A stretch of 64,000 nt of DNA from Cydia pomonella (taxonomy: Eukaryota > Arthropoda > Insecta > Lepidoptera > Tortricidae): NCBI RefSeq assembly GCF_033807575.1, contig NC_084726.1, positions 682,001 through 746,000 of the forward strand. Direction: 5' to 3'. The notes beneath the pieces are model-generated. The model had not been told where the DNA came from. It saw only the letters and a program-made list of their open reading frames with translations, and made no database searches. Positions 1 through 9,599 of the stretch are shown here, piece after piece; within the stretch, counting starts at the first letter, position 1, and every line of letters begins with the position of its first letter. Both the position numbers and the translations under genes were made by a program.

Positions 1-540
1 AGATTAACATACGGGGATATCTCATAGTTGAGATTTTGTTTAAGAAAAGGAAATTAAAAGCTAAAGTCACTTGTTTCCCTAACAAACATTGATAAGATGG
101 GATTTTTTTAGGTAAGTATGTAGATATGTAAACTTCTAGCCTTTAAAGTTCGTAAGGCAGTAAAACTGAAACTAGATTATCGCCATCATAAGAATAAACT
201 ATTTTCTTCCCAAAGAAATATGATAATTCCAACACTACACCCACAAAATAGATAAACATCATCTCGCTCCTAATGCATAACAATTTCTATTTACTCTCTA
301 GTAGGCCGATCTAATAAGTATCAATCTAATAGTAATTAAAAAAATACATTGTAAGATAGATAAATTATTTTTATTTCTCAACCAAGTTCCGTTATACTGC
401 AAAATATTACCAATTTCTATAACAATTTTAGTTCAAGCAATCCGAGTCCCAAGCGCGCTCCAAGTCTTGACTATTATGCCAGCACAACTTCGGAGCAAAT
501 CAAGCTATTCCATTACCATGCAGGAATCGACGCATACTAC
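1..540. other. AT-rich stretch, nothing recognised
   Basis: No open frame, tRNA-like box pair, long inverted repeat or familiar repeat motif was seen here. The base composition is typical of the unannotated parts of this window. Confidence 0.5.
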
Positions 541-720
541 CAGAAACGCAAACTACCTGATACGTATATGACCATGCTTATGTATGCATGTTACCGTCTA
601 CGCAAAAGACCAGAATGACCGGATACCAGACCAATCAATCTAAGCATAGTGTCAGAAACGCAAACTACCTGATACGTAGATTACCATGATTGTATACGCA
701 TATTGCTGCAGACCAGTACC
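541..720. repeat. two-copy direct repeat, about 112-bp period
   Basis: A 26-bp stretch at 541-566 recurs exactly at 653-678, and the bases after each copy (ACCATG then TATGCATG or TATACGCAT) still resemble each other. This suggests an old tandem duplication of about 112 bp or the edge of a minisatellite. No further unit was seen. Confidence 0.6.
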
Positions 721-820
721 CGAGCCACGAGTCAGAGATAGTGTCAACATTGACATATACATATAACGCACATATGGTCAAACGGTTTTCAAGGATGTAC
801 TAAGGAAATTGTGACGGGTA

Positions 821-905
821 CCGAGTGGCCTAGAAGTTATGGAATTAGCCGCGAAAGCTGAAGACGGTTCGAAACCAGGCACTTGAAGGGTTTGTTCAAT
901 TTCTG
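821..905 (+). repeat. possible tRNA-derived SINE head
   Basis: A pol III A-box-like TGGCCTAGAAG (826-836) is followed by a B-box-like GGTTCGAAACC (866-876) at roughly tRNA spacing. The sequence between does not fold into a clean cloverleaf, so this is a decayed SINE head rather than a tRNA gene. No family-specific body could be matched. Confidence 0.4.
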
Positions 906-1330
906 TACTTTATGATAATATATTAAGAAGTTTGTTTAGAAAGTCTTCAATTGTATTCACACGATCATTGCGAATCGTCTACGATAGACTTTACAAGCCA
1001 ATGGCCAGGGTTTTATGTCACATCACATCACTTAAAATACCAGGAAGATATAACTTGTGCCTTCATCAGAGGGTTGGAAACTACTGGACAGCTCATGGCT
1101 CGTATTGTAAATACACATAATACAGAATGCATTGTGTCGGTCCGTTGCACGGCAGTGTAAGGCCAGGCTTTGCCATAGGAATAGCGGATGTATATATGAC
1201 TCAAAAACATGAGAAAATATTAACATTGAATAAAACAATCGCGTGGAAGTGCCACCAATTTGAAATATGTGACTTTTACAAGTACTTATTTGTTTAAGGA
1301 AATTATAGCCTCACTCGAATTATCATCTAA

Positions 1331-1487
1331 TTAAGAGCCGATTTTTCAGTCCCCAGTTAAACAAACGTATAGGATTTATTCCATTGATACGAGTAACACT
1401 ATTCTCATATATCATTCTCATAACTTAATTATATGGAATAGTTATCGGACACTCGTGGTAAATGGTAATCTGAAAAATCGGCCCTAA
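1331..1487. mobile_element. MITE with terminal inverted repeats GCCGATTTTTCAG
   Basis: GCCGATTTTTCAG at 1337-1349 is matched in inverse by CTGAAAAATCGGC at 1470-1482. The repeat continues outward with TTAAGAGCC against GGCCCTAAA. The body is about 155 bp, AT-rich and non-coding. This is a typical miniature inverted-repeat element; the superfamily cannot be told. Confidence 0.6.
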
Positions 1488-2039
1488 AGTAAGTAAATAG
1501 TTTTTTTACCAAAAAAAAACCTTTAAGGTTTACAATAAATAATCTTACTTATGAGGACGATTAAAACTAGAACATTACATAATAAAAACATCTTTGGTCC
1601 GACAACTAGTTAATGAAAAGGGCGAATCATTCTCTGACACTTCTAAAAGATTACAGAATGACCATTAGGTATTTTTTCTAGTTCCAAACTCGCTTCCGCG
1701 CTCGCTCTCGCTACCTCCCAACCCCGGCCACATCCCACACCTACACCTAAAGAATAAAAATAGGCATTCAGAGAACAAAAGCTCCTCCAGGCCTTAATTG
1801 GAACCTGGAGCTTAATTGGAAATCTAGGTTTCAACGGCCCGTCATTTCTCACGATGTATGAGAAAAACGAAGGTCTTGAAAAGGTTCCATTAGGTTCCTT
1901 TCAAAAGAATTTAAACGAGATGTGGGTGACCTTAAACTTGACATTCCATTGTAAAATTAGGTCGTTGGATCGATGTTGTGCAGTGAACCTAATAGAATGT
2001 GTTAAGGTTACATTTGAATTGTGACTTCAGCAGCTTTGC
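1488..2039. other. no gene seen
   Basis: Apart from a short GC-richer patch near 1690-1760 without a supportable frame, this interval holds nothing recognisable. Confidence 0.4.
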
Positions 2040-2115
2040 TGGTGCAGCATTGCAATCATTATCATGCGCTCTCACGTGACTGACATAGCCAATTTTGCAG
2101 CGAATTACGGGCGTT
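2040..2115 (-). pseudogene. LINE C-terminus remnant (zinc-knuckle tail)
   Basis: Read on the minus strand, the stretch encodes CKIGYVSHVRAH, which aligns with AKIGYVSHLRAH at the C-terminus of the better preserved LINE at 48.2 kb. Only this end piece is recognisable; upstream the frame is lost. It is an old, decayed fragment of the same non-LTR family. Confidence 0.6.
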
Positions 2116-2149
2116 GCAACTGCGGAAAATGGGCGGGTAACAGTTAATT

Positions 2150-2275
2150 TCCGTTGATTAAGTTGCTGTCTGGAAGAAAACGCTTTTAACGATAACACCG
2201 CCCGTTCTCTAGGTTTTTCAAAAAACATTAATTTTTTTGGTGAACTATAACGAATATTGTATTGGGATGTAACGG
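2150..2275 (+). repeat. dispersed retroelement tail, TCTGGAAGAG family (old copy)
   Basis: GTTGCTGTCTGGAAGAAAAC with a following AACGATAACACCGCCCG matches, with drift, the TCTGGAAGAGATCGC / GCGATAAGACCGCC core of the copy at 44.36 kb. It also shares the downstream GGTGnACnATAA motif. It lies immediately upstream (minus sense) of the LINE remnant at 2.04-2.1 kb. Confidence 0.55.
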
Positions 2276-2814
2276 AGTTTACTGTATCAATTATGGCAGT
2301 AATTAAATGTAAATTATCAAGAACACTGACATCGCCTGATTCTCGGTGCTGCAAACTGAAGCATTAATGCTTATGCAGTCGCAATCGAAATATAACTTTT
2401 ACAGTTACAATCATAGCATTCTGTTATAAATATGAAGTTTGCATGGGATGGGTAGCTAATAAATGCACTAGAGCAAGGAACACGTTTAAATTTGCGTAGA
2501 AATTTCTCCACAAACTGACACGTAATCATTGCTGTTGAGTTTAAATAAAAAACATGTCAAAATCTGGACTCGACGGATCGCAGATCTAAGAAACTTATTG
2601 GCCTATTTCGTACGTCCCACGCCTGGGCCTGACAAATGAGGCTTAAGGCTATTGCTTCTCGGATTGGCGATTTCACCCACACTTTTTCATTTTTCATTCG
2701 CAGACGTATGCAGGTTTCTTGACGACTTTTACTTTACGACACATAAGTTCGATAATATATTAGGTGGTGGATTGAACCCCGACTTATGAGCTGGCCCCTC
2801 CACACTCTTTACCG

Positions 2815-3363
2815 TTCGGCTCTTCGGTTATCCTGAGGTATGAGGCTTCGACACTAACACTCAAGGAGAACAGCCTTGTAGTCACAGAAAGTAAGGTGTT
2901 AAGGAATATTCTGGGACCCGTTAAAAGAGACGATGGCAGTTAGTGGATTTGGAAAAATGCCGAAATTGCAGAAGTATGTATGTATGTATATACTTTATTG
3001 TACATTGAAATAAAAACACGAAAAACAAGGTTACAGAGTAAATTAAATACAACAAAGGCGAACTCTTCCCTGTATGGCATCTCTTCCAGTTAACCTTTGA
3101 GCCAGCCAGAAGTCATATACCAAAGCACATCGCTGGCTTAGCCACCTCGAAAATCGTGCTGTAAAGTGACCATATTTAGATCGATCGACTGCACGGTGTC
3201 CTGAAGGTCATCCTAACTATCGGTGGGCGGATAGAGTGGAGGTAGATCTCCGTGAACTCCGCATCTGTGAAAGCTGGCGTGAATACCCGTGGGACTGGGC
3301 AAAATGGCATGCCCCAGAGGTGAAAACTGATTTTAGGTCATCGCGCCATCCACTTAAGTAAGT
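2815..3363 (+). pseudogene. RTE-like LINE reverse-transcriptase 3' end, interrupted
   Basis: Two pieces belong to one degenerate non-LTR retrotransposon C-terminus. The first (about 2830-2972) reads LRYEASTLTLKENSLV and ...KVLRNILGPVKRDDG, a match to the post-RT region of RTE-like elements (YGCEAWTLT..KILGP). The second (about 3124-3363) reads HRWLSHLENRAVK, then YRWADRVEVDLRELRI, then a ...KTDFRSSRHPLK end followed by a stop. Stops and shifts break the frame, so it is dead. The two pieces are separated by the minus-strand repeat at 2973-3122, which inserted into it later. The 52.3-kb LINE has the same signature order. Confidence 0.75.
2973..3122 (-). mobile_element. TCTGGAAGAG-family retroelement inserted in a LINE
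   Basis: Starting from a (GTAT)n run at 2973-2990, the minus strand carries the family's 3' tail (ATTGTACAATAAAGTATAT type). Its core appears on the plus strand as AGGCGAACTCTTCCC followed by GATCTCTTCCAG-like ATCTCTTCCAGTTAACCTTTG. It splits the reverse-transcriptase reading of the surrounding LINE, so it is the younger insertion. Confidence 0.65.
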
Positions 3364-4132
3364 ACTTATTCAAATTTGGTAGTTATCTCGATAACTAGGT
3401 TCTCTCTATATCGTAGAATATAATTTAACATGCGTCATCGAACAACAAACACACGTCCAAGCTCCGAATTCTGGTTTCTGTTCCGATATGTCCGTTTTCC
3501 GTTTGTTTACTTATCCAATCAGCGGACGGAAGGGCAAGGTCGGGCAAGCCATAATAGTTTTAGTTAGGTTGCTTTTCTGCGGTATGAAATTGATAAAACT
3601 TCTTAGTAAGTATGGATACAGTCAGCAACTGAGCTTGTCAGAGGACGAGGTTTATTAAATAACAGAACATTATTATAAAAACAAGTTAATAGGGTCTTCC
3701 CGGCCTAATGTAATATAAAGGGCAGAACCGGCCTAGGTGGGCAATGTAGTATGAAAATTCATTACCGGCGGGCCTCGCTAACACGCGCGCAACAGCCTAT
3801 TATTACGAACGCAAGGACAATATTTCCACGCATATTTGAGTAAACAATCTTATTGATAATTAGTAACACAATTAGAAAATAAACATGTACGTTAGTGTTG
3901 TTGGTTAGTTCCAAACTAGGCTGAGCCTATATTTTGGAAATGAAAAACACGCAATATGTTTAGATAATTTTGAACTATTTGCTTGTCTTAGCTAATTCTG
4001 TCGGGTAAAGCGTATAACAGAAGCAAAATAATATTTAAGCAGGTGCTCGAACAGAGGCGATCAGTGAGTGCTTAGCAAGTTGGGCCAGTTTTTGCACGTT
4101 TTGCTTAGAAAGAGTACTCGCCGGCAGTATAA
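3364..4132. other. no gene seen
   Basis: A somewhat GC-richer patch at 3690-3800 (CCGGCCTAATGTAATATAAA, GGCCTCGCTAACACGCGCGC) looks repeat-like but was not matched to anything else in the window. No supportable coding frame was found. Confidence 0.4.
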
Positions 4133-4290
4133 CGATGAATGAATGAATGAATGAAATCGTTTATTCACAATGAACATATGGTAACATAAGATCTTCAATT
4201 ACAAGCGTGTCCCATGATCTATTCAGTCTAGGTAGACGTGTGAAATCAGTTGTCAGTGATTACGTTACATAACTCAGTCATTTAAAATGA
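4133..4290 (-). repeat. LINE 3' tail with (GAAT)n run
   Basis: A (GAAT)5 tract at 4133-4158 abuts CGTTTATTCACAATGAACATATGG. This resembles the reverse complement of a retroelement 3' end (AATAAACG plus simple-repeat tail). It was identified by resemblance to the other ATAAA-plus-microsatellite tails in this window. Confidence 0.45.
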
Positions 4291-6060
4291 ATTAGATTCA
4301 CAAGATTGAATATAATTTATCATCAACTTATAAAAAATGATTTAATGAGGAGTCAATAGCATGAGAATAGACATAATGTATCCGTGATAAATTAATAAGG
4401 CACTTTTGAACTAAACAGTTCGCTTAATGCGCCAAAGAGCAAACTTGAATTTGTTCAGTTTGATACAGACCGTCGAGTCTTTGATACAGACCGTCGAGTC
4501 GAGTGTCATACTAAGAAAAACAGTGCTAGTTTCTTCTTCGACTTGTTGTAAATTATGTTTAACTACAACTTCGTGAATTCTAGATTGATATGATTAAAAA
4601 AAAACATAAATATGGTTTTGTCTACATTAGTTTGAAGGTTATTCGATTCTAACACATTGTTTAGCTTTCGAAGAGCTGTGTTTATCTCATTTTCGAAATT
4701 AGATTACCAAAATATGCATTTATTTTATACGTACATACGGAATCTACATCTACACGTACGTTTCTTGCGGGAGAAAACAGTTGATCGCAATAGCCGATTG
4801 GACATATGCCTTTAAAGGCGGACCCATAAGTTTTGCACTCCCGCTTCCTTTCTGCGGGCTAAAAGAGAGGGATGATGGACCCTGCTTTAGAATATCAGTT
4901 CCACTTTAATAGAGATATTGTTTAAAGTCCACCGATTCAGTTAAAATTTACGATCAATTTTCTATTTTCATTTTATCGTATGGAACCCTGGAACGAGGCT
5001 ATTAACAAGCTAGTTATCCGTGAAAATTCCTGATCTGTAAACAACGACAACTGGCGCAGCGCCAACGAATGGTAATATTTGTACCAGCCTTTGATGAACT
5101 ACGGAAATATGATCGTAACATTCGACTTCGACAAGCGCCAGTGTTCGAAACAACACGCGTCTATAGGTTACGTACGTCAAACATAAGACTCCTGGAATAC
5201 ATAACACCAGGATTCCAGGACTCCAGGATTCCGAGACATACAGAAATAGTTGAAATAGTTGTCATATACGTCTGCCCAACACCAGAGCCTCCAGTGCCCA
5301 ACGTTAGAATCGAACCAGCGTTTTAAGAACTTGCGGCAGGTGCCAATTTAAAACCGCCATCTGGGTCACGGTCAAATTTTCTCAACTATATGCAATCCGT
5401 TATAGGCTTATTTAATTTAAATATTTCGAGACAGAGATATTACGGGACACTGAAATTTTAAGAATTCCGGGATTCCGGGACTCTCGAGATCTCGTAATAG
5501 TGAAATTCAGGGAAAAGGATATTTCGAAATATTATAACCCTGGGACCTTGGATTTTGGGAGGATTTTGGATTTTAAAAAAGCGAGACTCCTAGATTTAAA
5601 AGTAAAGCTGCTTCTTTACCCGAATGTAATCTTTGCTGGATATCTTTGATGGCAGGGTCCACTCCGCCCTGTCCACGACAATTCTCTCGGATAACTTGCA
5701 ATCAAATCAAATACTTTGCTATGTCGATAGCACTAATAGTTTACTTGTGAAACCTGTGCACTCATTTCAAAGTACAATACTGTGGTTCCTTGACTGAACC
5801 CGTATCTTAAAAAGCAATAAATAGTCCCTTGAGAAAACCATTGCAGTTCATCCTACAACACAACCCGAATTGCGGAAAGAAATACTCCTGAGCTTTTCAA
5901 ATATAATACGTTATCAATGATAAGATAAAAGATAAATCTAATTTAGGATAAAGCATTTCGTGGAGATCATTGTATACATTTGATTAGATTACTCCCACTC
6001 GTCATATCAGGAAATAAAGGACTTTCTATTTCTATGATACTATTTTTGGTTATTTATTAT
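4291..6060. other. long gene-free stretch
   Basis: The only pattern seen is a loosely repeated GATTCCGGGACTC / GATTCCAGGACTC motif between about 5190 and 5530. Open frames of 60-85 codons near 5.0-5.3 kb overlap on both strands and encode nothing recognisable. Confidence 0.4.
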
Positions 6061-6066
6061 TAAAAA

Positions 6067-6391
6067 GCGCTGGTGGCCTAGCGGTAAGAGCGTGCGACTT
6101 GCAATCTGGAGGTCACGGGTTCAAACCCCGGCTCGTACCAATGAGTTTTTCGGAACTTATGTACGAAATGTTATTTGATATTTACCAGTCGCTTTTCGGT
6201 GAAGGAAAACATCGTGAGGAAACCGGACTAATCCCAACAAGGCCTTGTTTACCCCTCTGGGTTGGAAGGTCAGATGGCAGTCGCTTTCGTAAAACTAGTG
6301 CCTACGCCAAATCTTGGGATTAGTTGTCAAGCGGACCCCAGGCTCCCATGAGCCGTGGCAAAATGCCGGGACAATGCGAGGAAGAAGAGAG
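6067..6391 (+). mobile_element. tRNA-derived SINE, family SINE-1 (full length)
   Basis: The tRNA-like head has an A box TGGCCTAGCGG (6074-6084) and a B box GGTTCAAACCC (6118-6128), ending in CGGCTCGTACCA. The family body follows: TTTACCAGTCGCTTTTCGGT, CATCGTGAGGAAACCGGACT, CTCTGGGTTGGAAGGTCAGA and a ...GCCGGGACAATGCGAGGAAG end. Related copies lie at 30.4, 39.9 (minus), 50.9 and 53.6 kb. It would be transcribed by RNA polymerase III and mobilised by a LINE; it encodes no protein. The family looks widespread in Lepidoptera, from memory. Confidence 0.9.
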
Positions 6392-6465
6392 TTATTGCGT
6401 AGCTCTTTGCGTTTTTATGTAAGTTTTTACAATAAATGCTTTTACCAAAATAATATTTAATTTAC

Positions 6466-6535
6466 AGCCTAATCGATAGTGTCCCTGCCTACGAAGCTGT
6501 AAGTCCTAAGTTCGAAGTCTGGTATGGTTGTTATA
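6466..6535 (+). repeat. SINE-2 remnant (head only)
   Basis: CTAATCGATAGTGTCCCTGC and CTACGAAGCTGTAAGTCC followed by AAGTTCGAAGTCTGGTA align with the SINE-2 head (TAGTGACCCTGCCTACGAAGC ... GGTTCAAATCCTGGTA) at 16.35 kb. No SINE-2 body follows. Confidence 0.6.
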
Positions 6536-6749
6536 TTTAGGAAACTACAGAAACCAACAGATAGGTGAAAAAGCGAATCTGCTGTTTGACGATCCTTTTA
6601 TGAAATTCTTGTTATTACCTAAGTTTGACATATCTACAATAATTGAATGTTTTTAAGAACAATAATAACTGCATCAATAAATTGCTCTGATATTTAGATT
6701 AAGATGTTATATTTGACGATTTAAAAATGCCTTATTTTTTATTTTTTAT

Positions 6750-6797
6750 GCTAGGGCCTTATTTGAATAAAGAATCTATTGACTTTAGACTTTGAAA
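6750..6797 (+). repeat. retroelement 3' tail (AATAAAGAATCTATTGACTTT)
   Basis: GGGCCTTATTTGAATAAAGA followed by ATCTATTGACTTTAGACTTTG is a familiar lepidopteran LINE 3' end with a TTTGAC-type terminal repeat. No upstream coding region remains. Confidence 0.55.
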
Positions 6798-7306
6798 TTA
6801 TCCAAAACTTGTACTTGACATTGAATCCTTTCGGTATTTTTTAAACAATCCTAGTTTGAATGCAATAAAGGCAGCACGTGTACGTAGCGTGTTTTGGCAT
6901 GTTTACCACTAACTCCCACAACTATGAATGGATAATTCAAATCAATGCACTTGACTCGGCGCCGAATATTGCTGCTTATCTAATCATAAAACAAGTATTA
7001 TGTGAGGTATTCGCTAGTATAGTTCGACCAAAACACGTATCTGCAAATCGGAGGTTAATATGTCAGTGGTATTTCATTCAATCGTTTGGGTCGGCAGTGG
7101 TATATCGTAACATTTTGGAAAAACGAAATGTTTGTCACTATTGTACAGTCGACGTCAAAGATATGTTTACATTTTTCGTCTTATTACAAAAGAGTGTTTA
7201 AGGTGCAAAGTACACATATGACTTTGAAAAAGTCAAAAGTTTTTTATTGTTACCTAAGCTTCAATAATGAGTATTCTATATCATATACCTTTAAACGAGC
7301 AATTCT

Positions 7307-7307
<1 letters not shown>

Positions 7308-7345
<38 letters not shown>
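7308..7345. repeat. (TA)n microsatellite
   Basis: About 19 uninterrupted TA units lead directly into the dispersed repeat that starts near 7352. Confidence 0.95.
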
Positions 7346-7350
<5 letters not shown>

Positions 7351-7351
7351 T

Positions 7352-7530
7352 ATTTCTGTGATCTCGAAAACGGCTCTAACGATTTCAATGAAATTTGGTA
7401 TATGGGGGTTTTTGGGGGTATACAATCGATCTAGATTAGTCTTATGTTTGGGAAAACGCGTGTTTTCGAGTTTTCATGCGTTTTTCTTTCGACGCAGAAT
7501 ATGGTCGCTAATTTCGTGTTGCCGGCCACT
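7352..7530 (+). repeat. dispersed repeat (GGCTCTAACGATTTC family)
   Basis: GATCTCGAAAACGGCTCTAA, ATGAAATTTGGTATATGGGG and GGGAAAACGCGTGTTTTCGA are motifs I recognise from a common lepidopteran repeat of unknown class. It runs directly into the tRNA-like unit at 7531, so the two may be one composite element. Confidence 0.5.
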
Positions 7531-7625
7531 GTCCGTCTGGCCCAGCGGGTTAAGAGTGTTAAGACGCGGACTGCTAGAAACGAGTGTTACGGATTCGAAT
7601 CTCGCCCGGTGACTAACTTTTTTTT
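7531..7625 (+). mobile_element. tRNA-derived SINE head with poly(T)
   Basis: A box TGGCCCAGCGGG (7538-7549) and B box GGATTCGAATC (7591-7601) are followed by CTCGCCCGGTGAC and a T-rich run. The boxes differ from SINE-1 and SINE-2, so this is a third tRNA-derived type in the window. It lacks a clean acceptor stem. Confidence 0.65.
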
Positions 7626-7844
7626 TTTTTTTTATATATGTTCAAGTTTATATATATATTTTTTTTTAATTTTTATTGTTTTAGACAAGTTTAATTTAGT
7701 AAAAAAATGTAGTTAAGATTATCACCTATACACCACCATATTACAATAAATAGTTATAATCGCCCAGGTTCTATCTATCTATCTTTTACTCATTTATATA
7801 AATTTGTAAACCTCGACAATTTTAAAGTGCTTGTTGCTAGATCT

Positions 7845-7870
7845 ACTTGAATAAATAATATATTGACTTT
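7845..7870 (+). repeat. retroelement 3' tail fragment
   Basis: CTACTTGAATAAATAATATA with following TTGACTTT resembles the LINE tail at 6.75 kb. It is short and could be chance. Confidence 0.3.
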
Positions 7871-8020
7871 GTACAATTGACAAATCTTGTTATACTTAAA
7901 ACTCAATTTATACAAAGCAGGGTATAAGTAGGCCCAGAATCCTATGCTTTGAGTTTCTGAAGAGATTTTCCGTGTTTAAGTTTATCAACGTATTTCAGAC
8001 TGCAACGTCGCTTTAGGAGC

Positions 8021-8461
8021 TTAAGAGGCTGTCAATACCTAAAGCGCGCACACTGTCTATTTGTATCGGAGTAAATGAGATACCACTGTCGCATGTTACT
8101 GGGCCTGGGCAAGGGAATAATAAGAAAAATATTTAAATAAAAAAAAGTGGATTATTAGTGTAATATTTAACTCGACCAAGGTTTAGATATAAATGTTTTG
8201 AAATTGTGATTTTAATTGCAGACCCATAAGTCAAAACAATAAAGACATAAAACCGTTTAATTGTGATTTTAAGACCAATCTTTGCAATTATTTTCTATCG
8301 AGCCAATTTCGTTCAATCGTGTATCGAGTACGACCACGATCTTTGAAATATAATTAATACGAACATATATTTTTCTTACTTGACCAAAACAAATAGTCTT
8401 TCTTAAAAATCTGTTTAAGTAACATCAATTTCAAGGACATTGGGTGTTGACAGCCTCTTAA
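8021..8461. mobile_element. MITE flanked by TTAA (piggyBac-like boundaries)
   Basis: GAGGCTGTCAATACC starts at 8025 and is mirrored by GGTGTTGACAGCCTC ending at 8457, with one mismatch. TTAA sits immediately outside both ends (8021-8024 and 8458-8461). The 433-bp interior is AT-rich and non-coding. TTAA duplication is the hallmark of piggyBac-type insertion, but the terminal bases are not the classical piggyBac CCC, so the superfamily is an inference. Confidence 0.7.
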
Positions 8462-9357
8462 ACCAACAATAGAACATAAAGTTTGGAATTAAGTTTTTAT
8501 TTTATTTTACTGATATACTTTTCATTTAACAAACCATGCGTGAATCACAACAAATAACCAATACAGAAAATTCCTTTATCTTGGCTACTTCTGCCACTAA
8601 ACTGTTTACAGACAAAATTAAATAGCATTTACTAAGATATTTTAAAACATCGGTTCTGAATCTAGAAGTAAAACATCTAAGTATTCCATGGGGAGAATAT
8701 GTGCAACAAACGCACAGGGAAACAATACCGATAAGGTTAGGAACTATGGCTATGAAATATTGTGCCTCAAGGTTTTAATCCTAAAAAGTGTTGCTCATGT
8801 CTAAAGTAACGGAAAGATTAATTTGTTCTACGCTCAGATTCCAGATGACTATGAAAGTTTCTTGCTGTAAGAAAAGCTTAACAAGATTCTATTTGGCCCT
8901 GAGACAGTGTCGGTACAAGCAGCTTACTTAATGGCAATAATGTGCGTAAGTCGTGTAAAACAAATACAATGTCAGTACGGGTCATATCACCGACTAGTTT
9001 CAAAACATTGTTTATTGCAATGCTACGCAATCCTTCGTCATTATATTGATGTAAATCTTTTATTGTATTTTAAATATTTTTCCTTGCATCATTAATAATC
9101 TTTTTTGCATTTTTGTGGTCTATTCTTTATATTTGCCATATCTTTTGTTCTTGTTTATATGGGTAACATTTGACAACTTACATCGTCTGTTGCCAAAGAG
9201 TCTCCTTGTCAGTAAAATAAATTAGGACCACTGAAAAGCCGCAATATGATGATGGCCAAATAAAATCCTGTTCAGGTTAGGTATACTTAGCTTTTTCTTA
9301 ATTTTCTCGTGTATATTGCATTTAAAACTAAACCTTAACTCTGTAACAATAAGGCAC
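8462..9357. other. no gene seen
   Basis: AT-rich sequence without a supported element. If the feature at 9358-9466 is a true first exon, this would be the start of its first intron on the minus strand. Confidence 0.4.
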
Positions 9358-9466
9358 CTGTCTGCAGCTTGTCGGCCGTGAGGCTGCGCAGGAGTCTCTT
9401 GATGCTGCGCCGCCGACGCACGCCGCCGTCCTCGGCCGAACTCATCACGTCACACGCATTGTTCAT
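9358..9466 (-). CDS. candidate first coding exon of an unidentified host gene
   Basis: On the minus strand an ATG at 9466, with a second in-frame ATG at 9445, opens a GC-rich frame. It reads MSSAEDGG, then a basic stretch VRRRRSIKRLLRSL, then TADKLQT, and it ends at a possible 5' splice site CAGACAG|GTGCC (boundary 9358/9357). Upstream in frame there is a TGA at about 9490, so the frame starts here. The marked GC rise against AT-rich flanks, the well-spaced start and the donor argue for real coding sequence. No domain can be named from 36 codons and no downstream exon was identified. The plus-strand frame over the same bases is taken to be its shadow. It could still be a chance GC-rich patch. 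Confidence 0.4.
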
Positions 9467-9599
9467 TGACACTGCACTTACACTTGCACTTCACTTGACA
9501 TTAGAGATTCTATTGGACCTTATATTGGTTTCCGGGAAATTCTTGATAGCGCGATGCAGCCGATTGTACAGTGACATCTACTGTGAAATTGAGTAACTA

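Noticed and set aside
6878..7361. 107- and 91-codon plus frames before the (TA)n tract
   Set aside because: Hydrophobic AT-rich translation ending in poly Y-I from the microsatellite.
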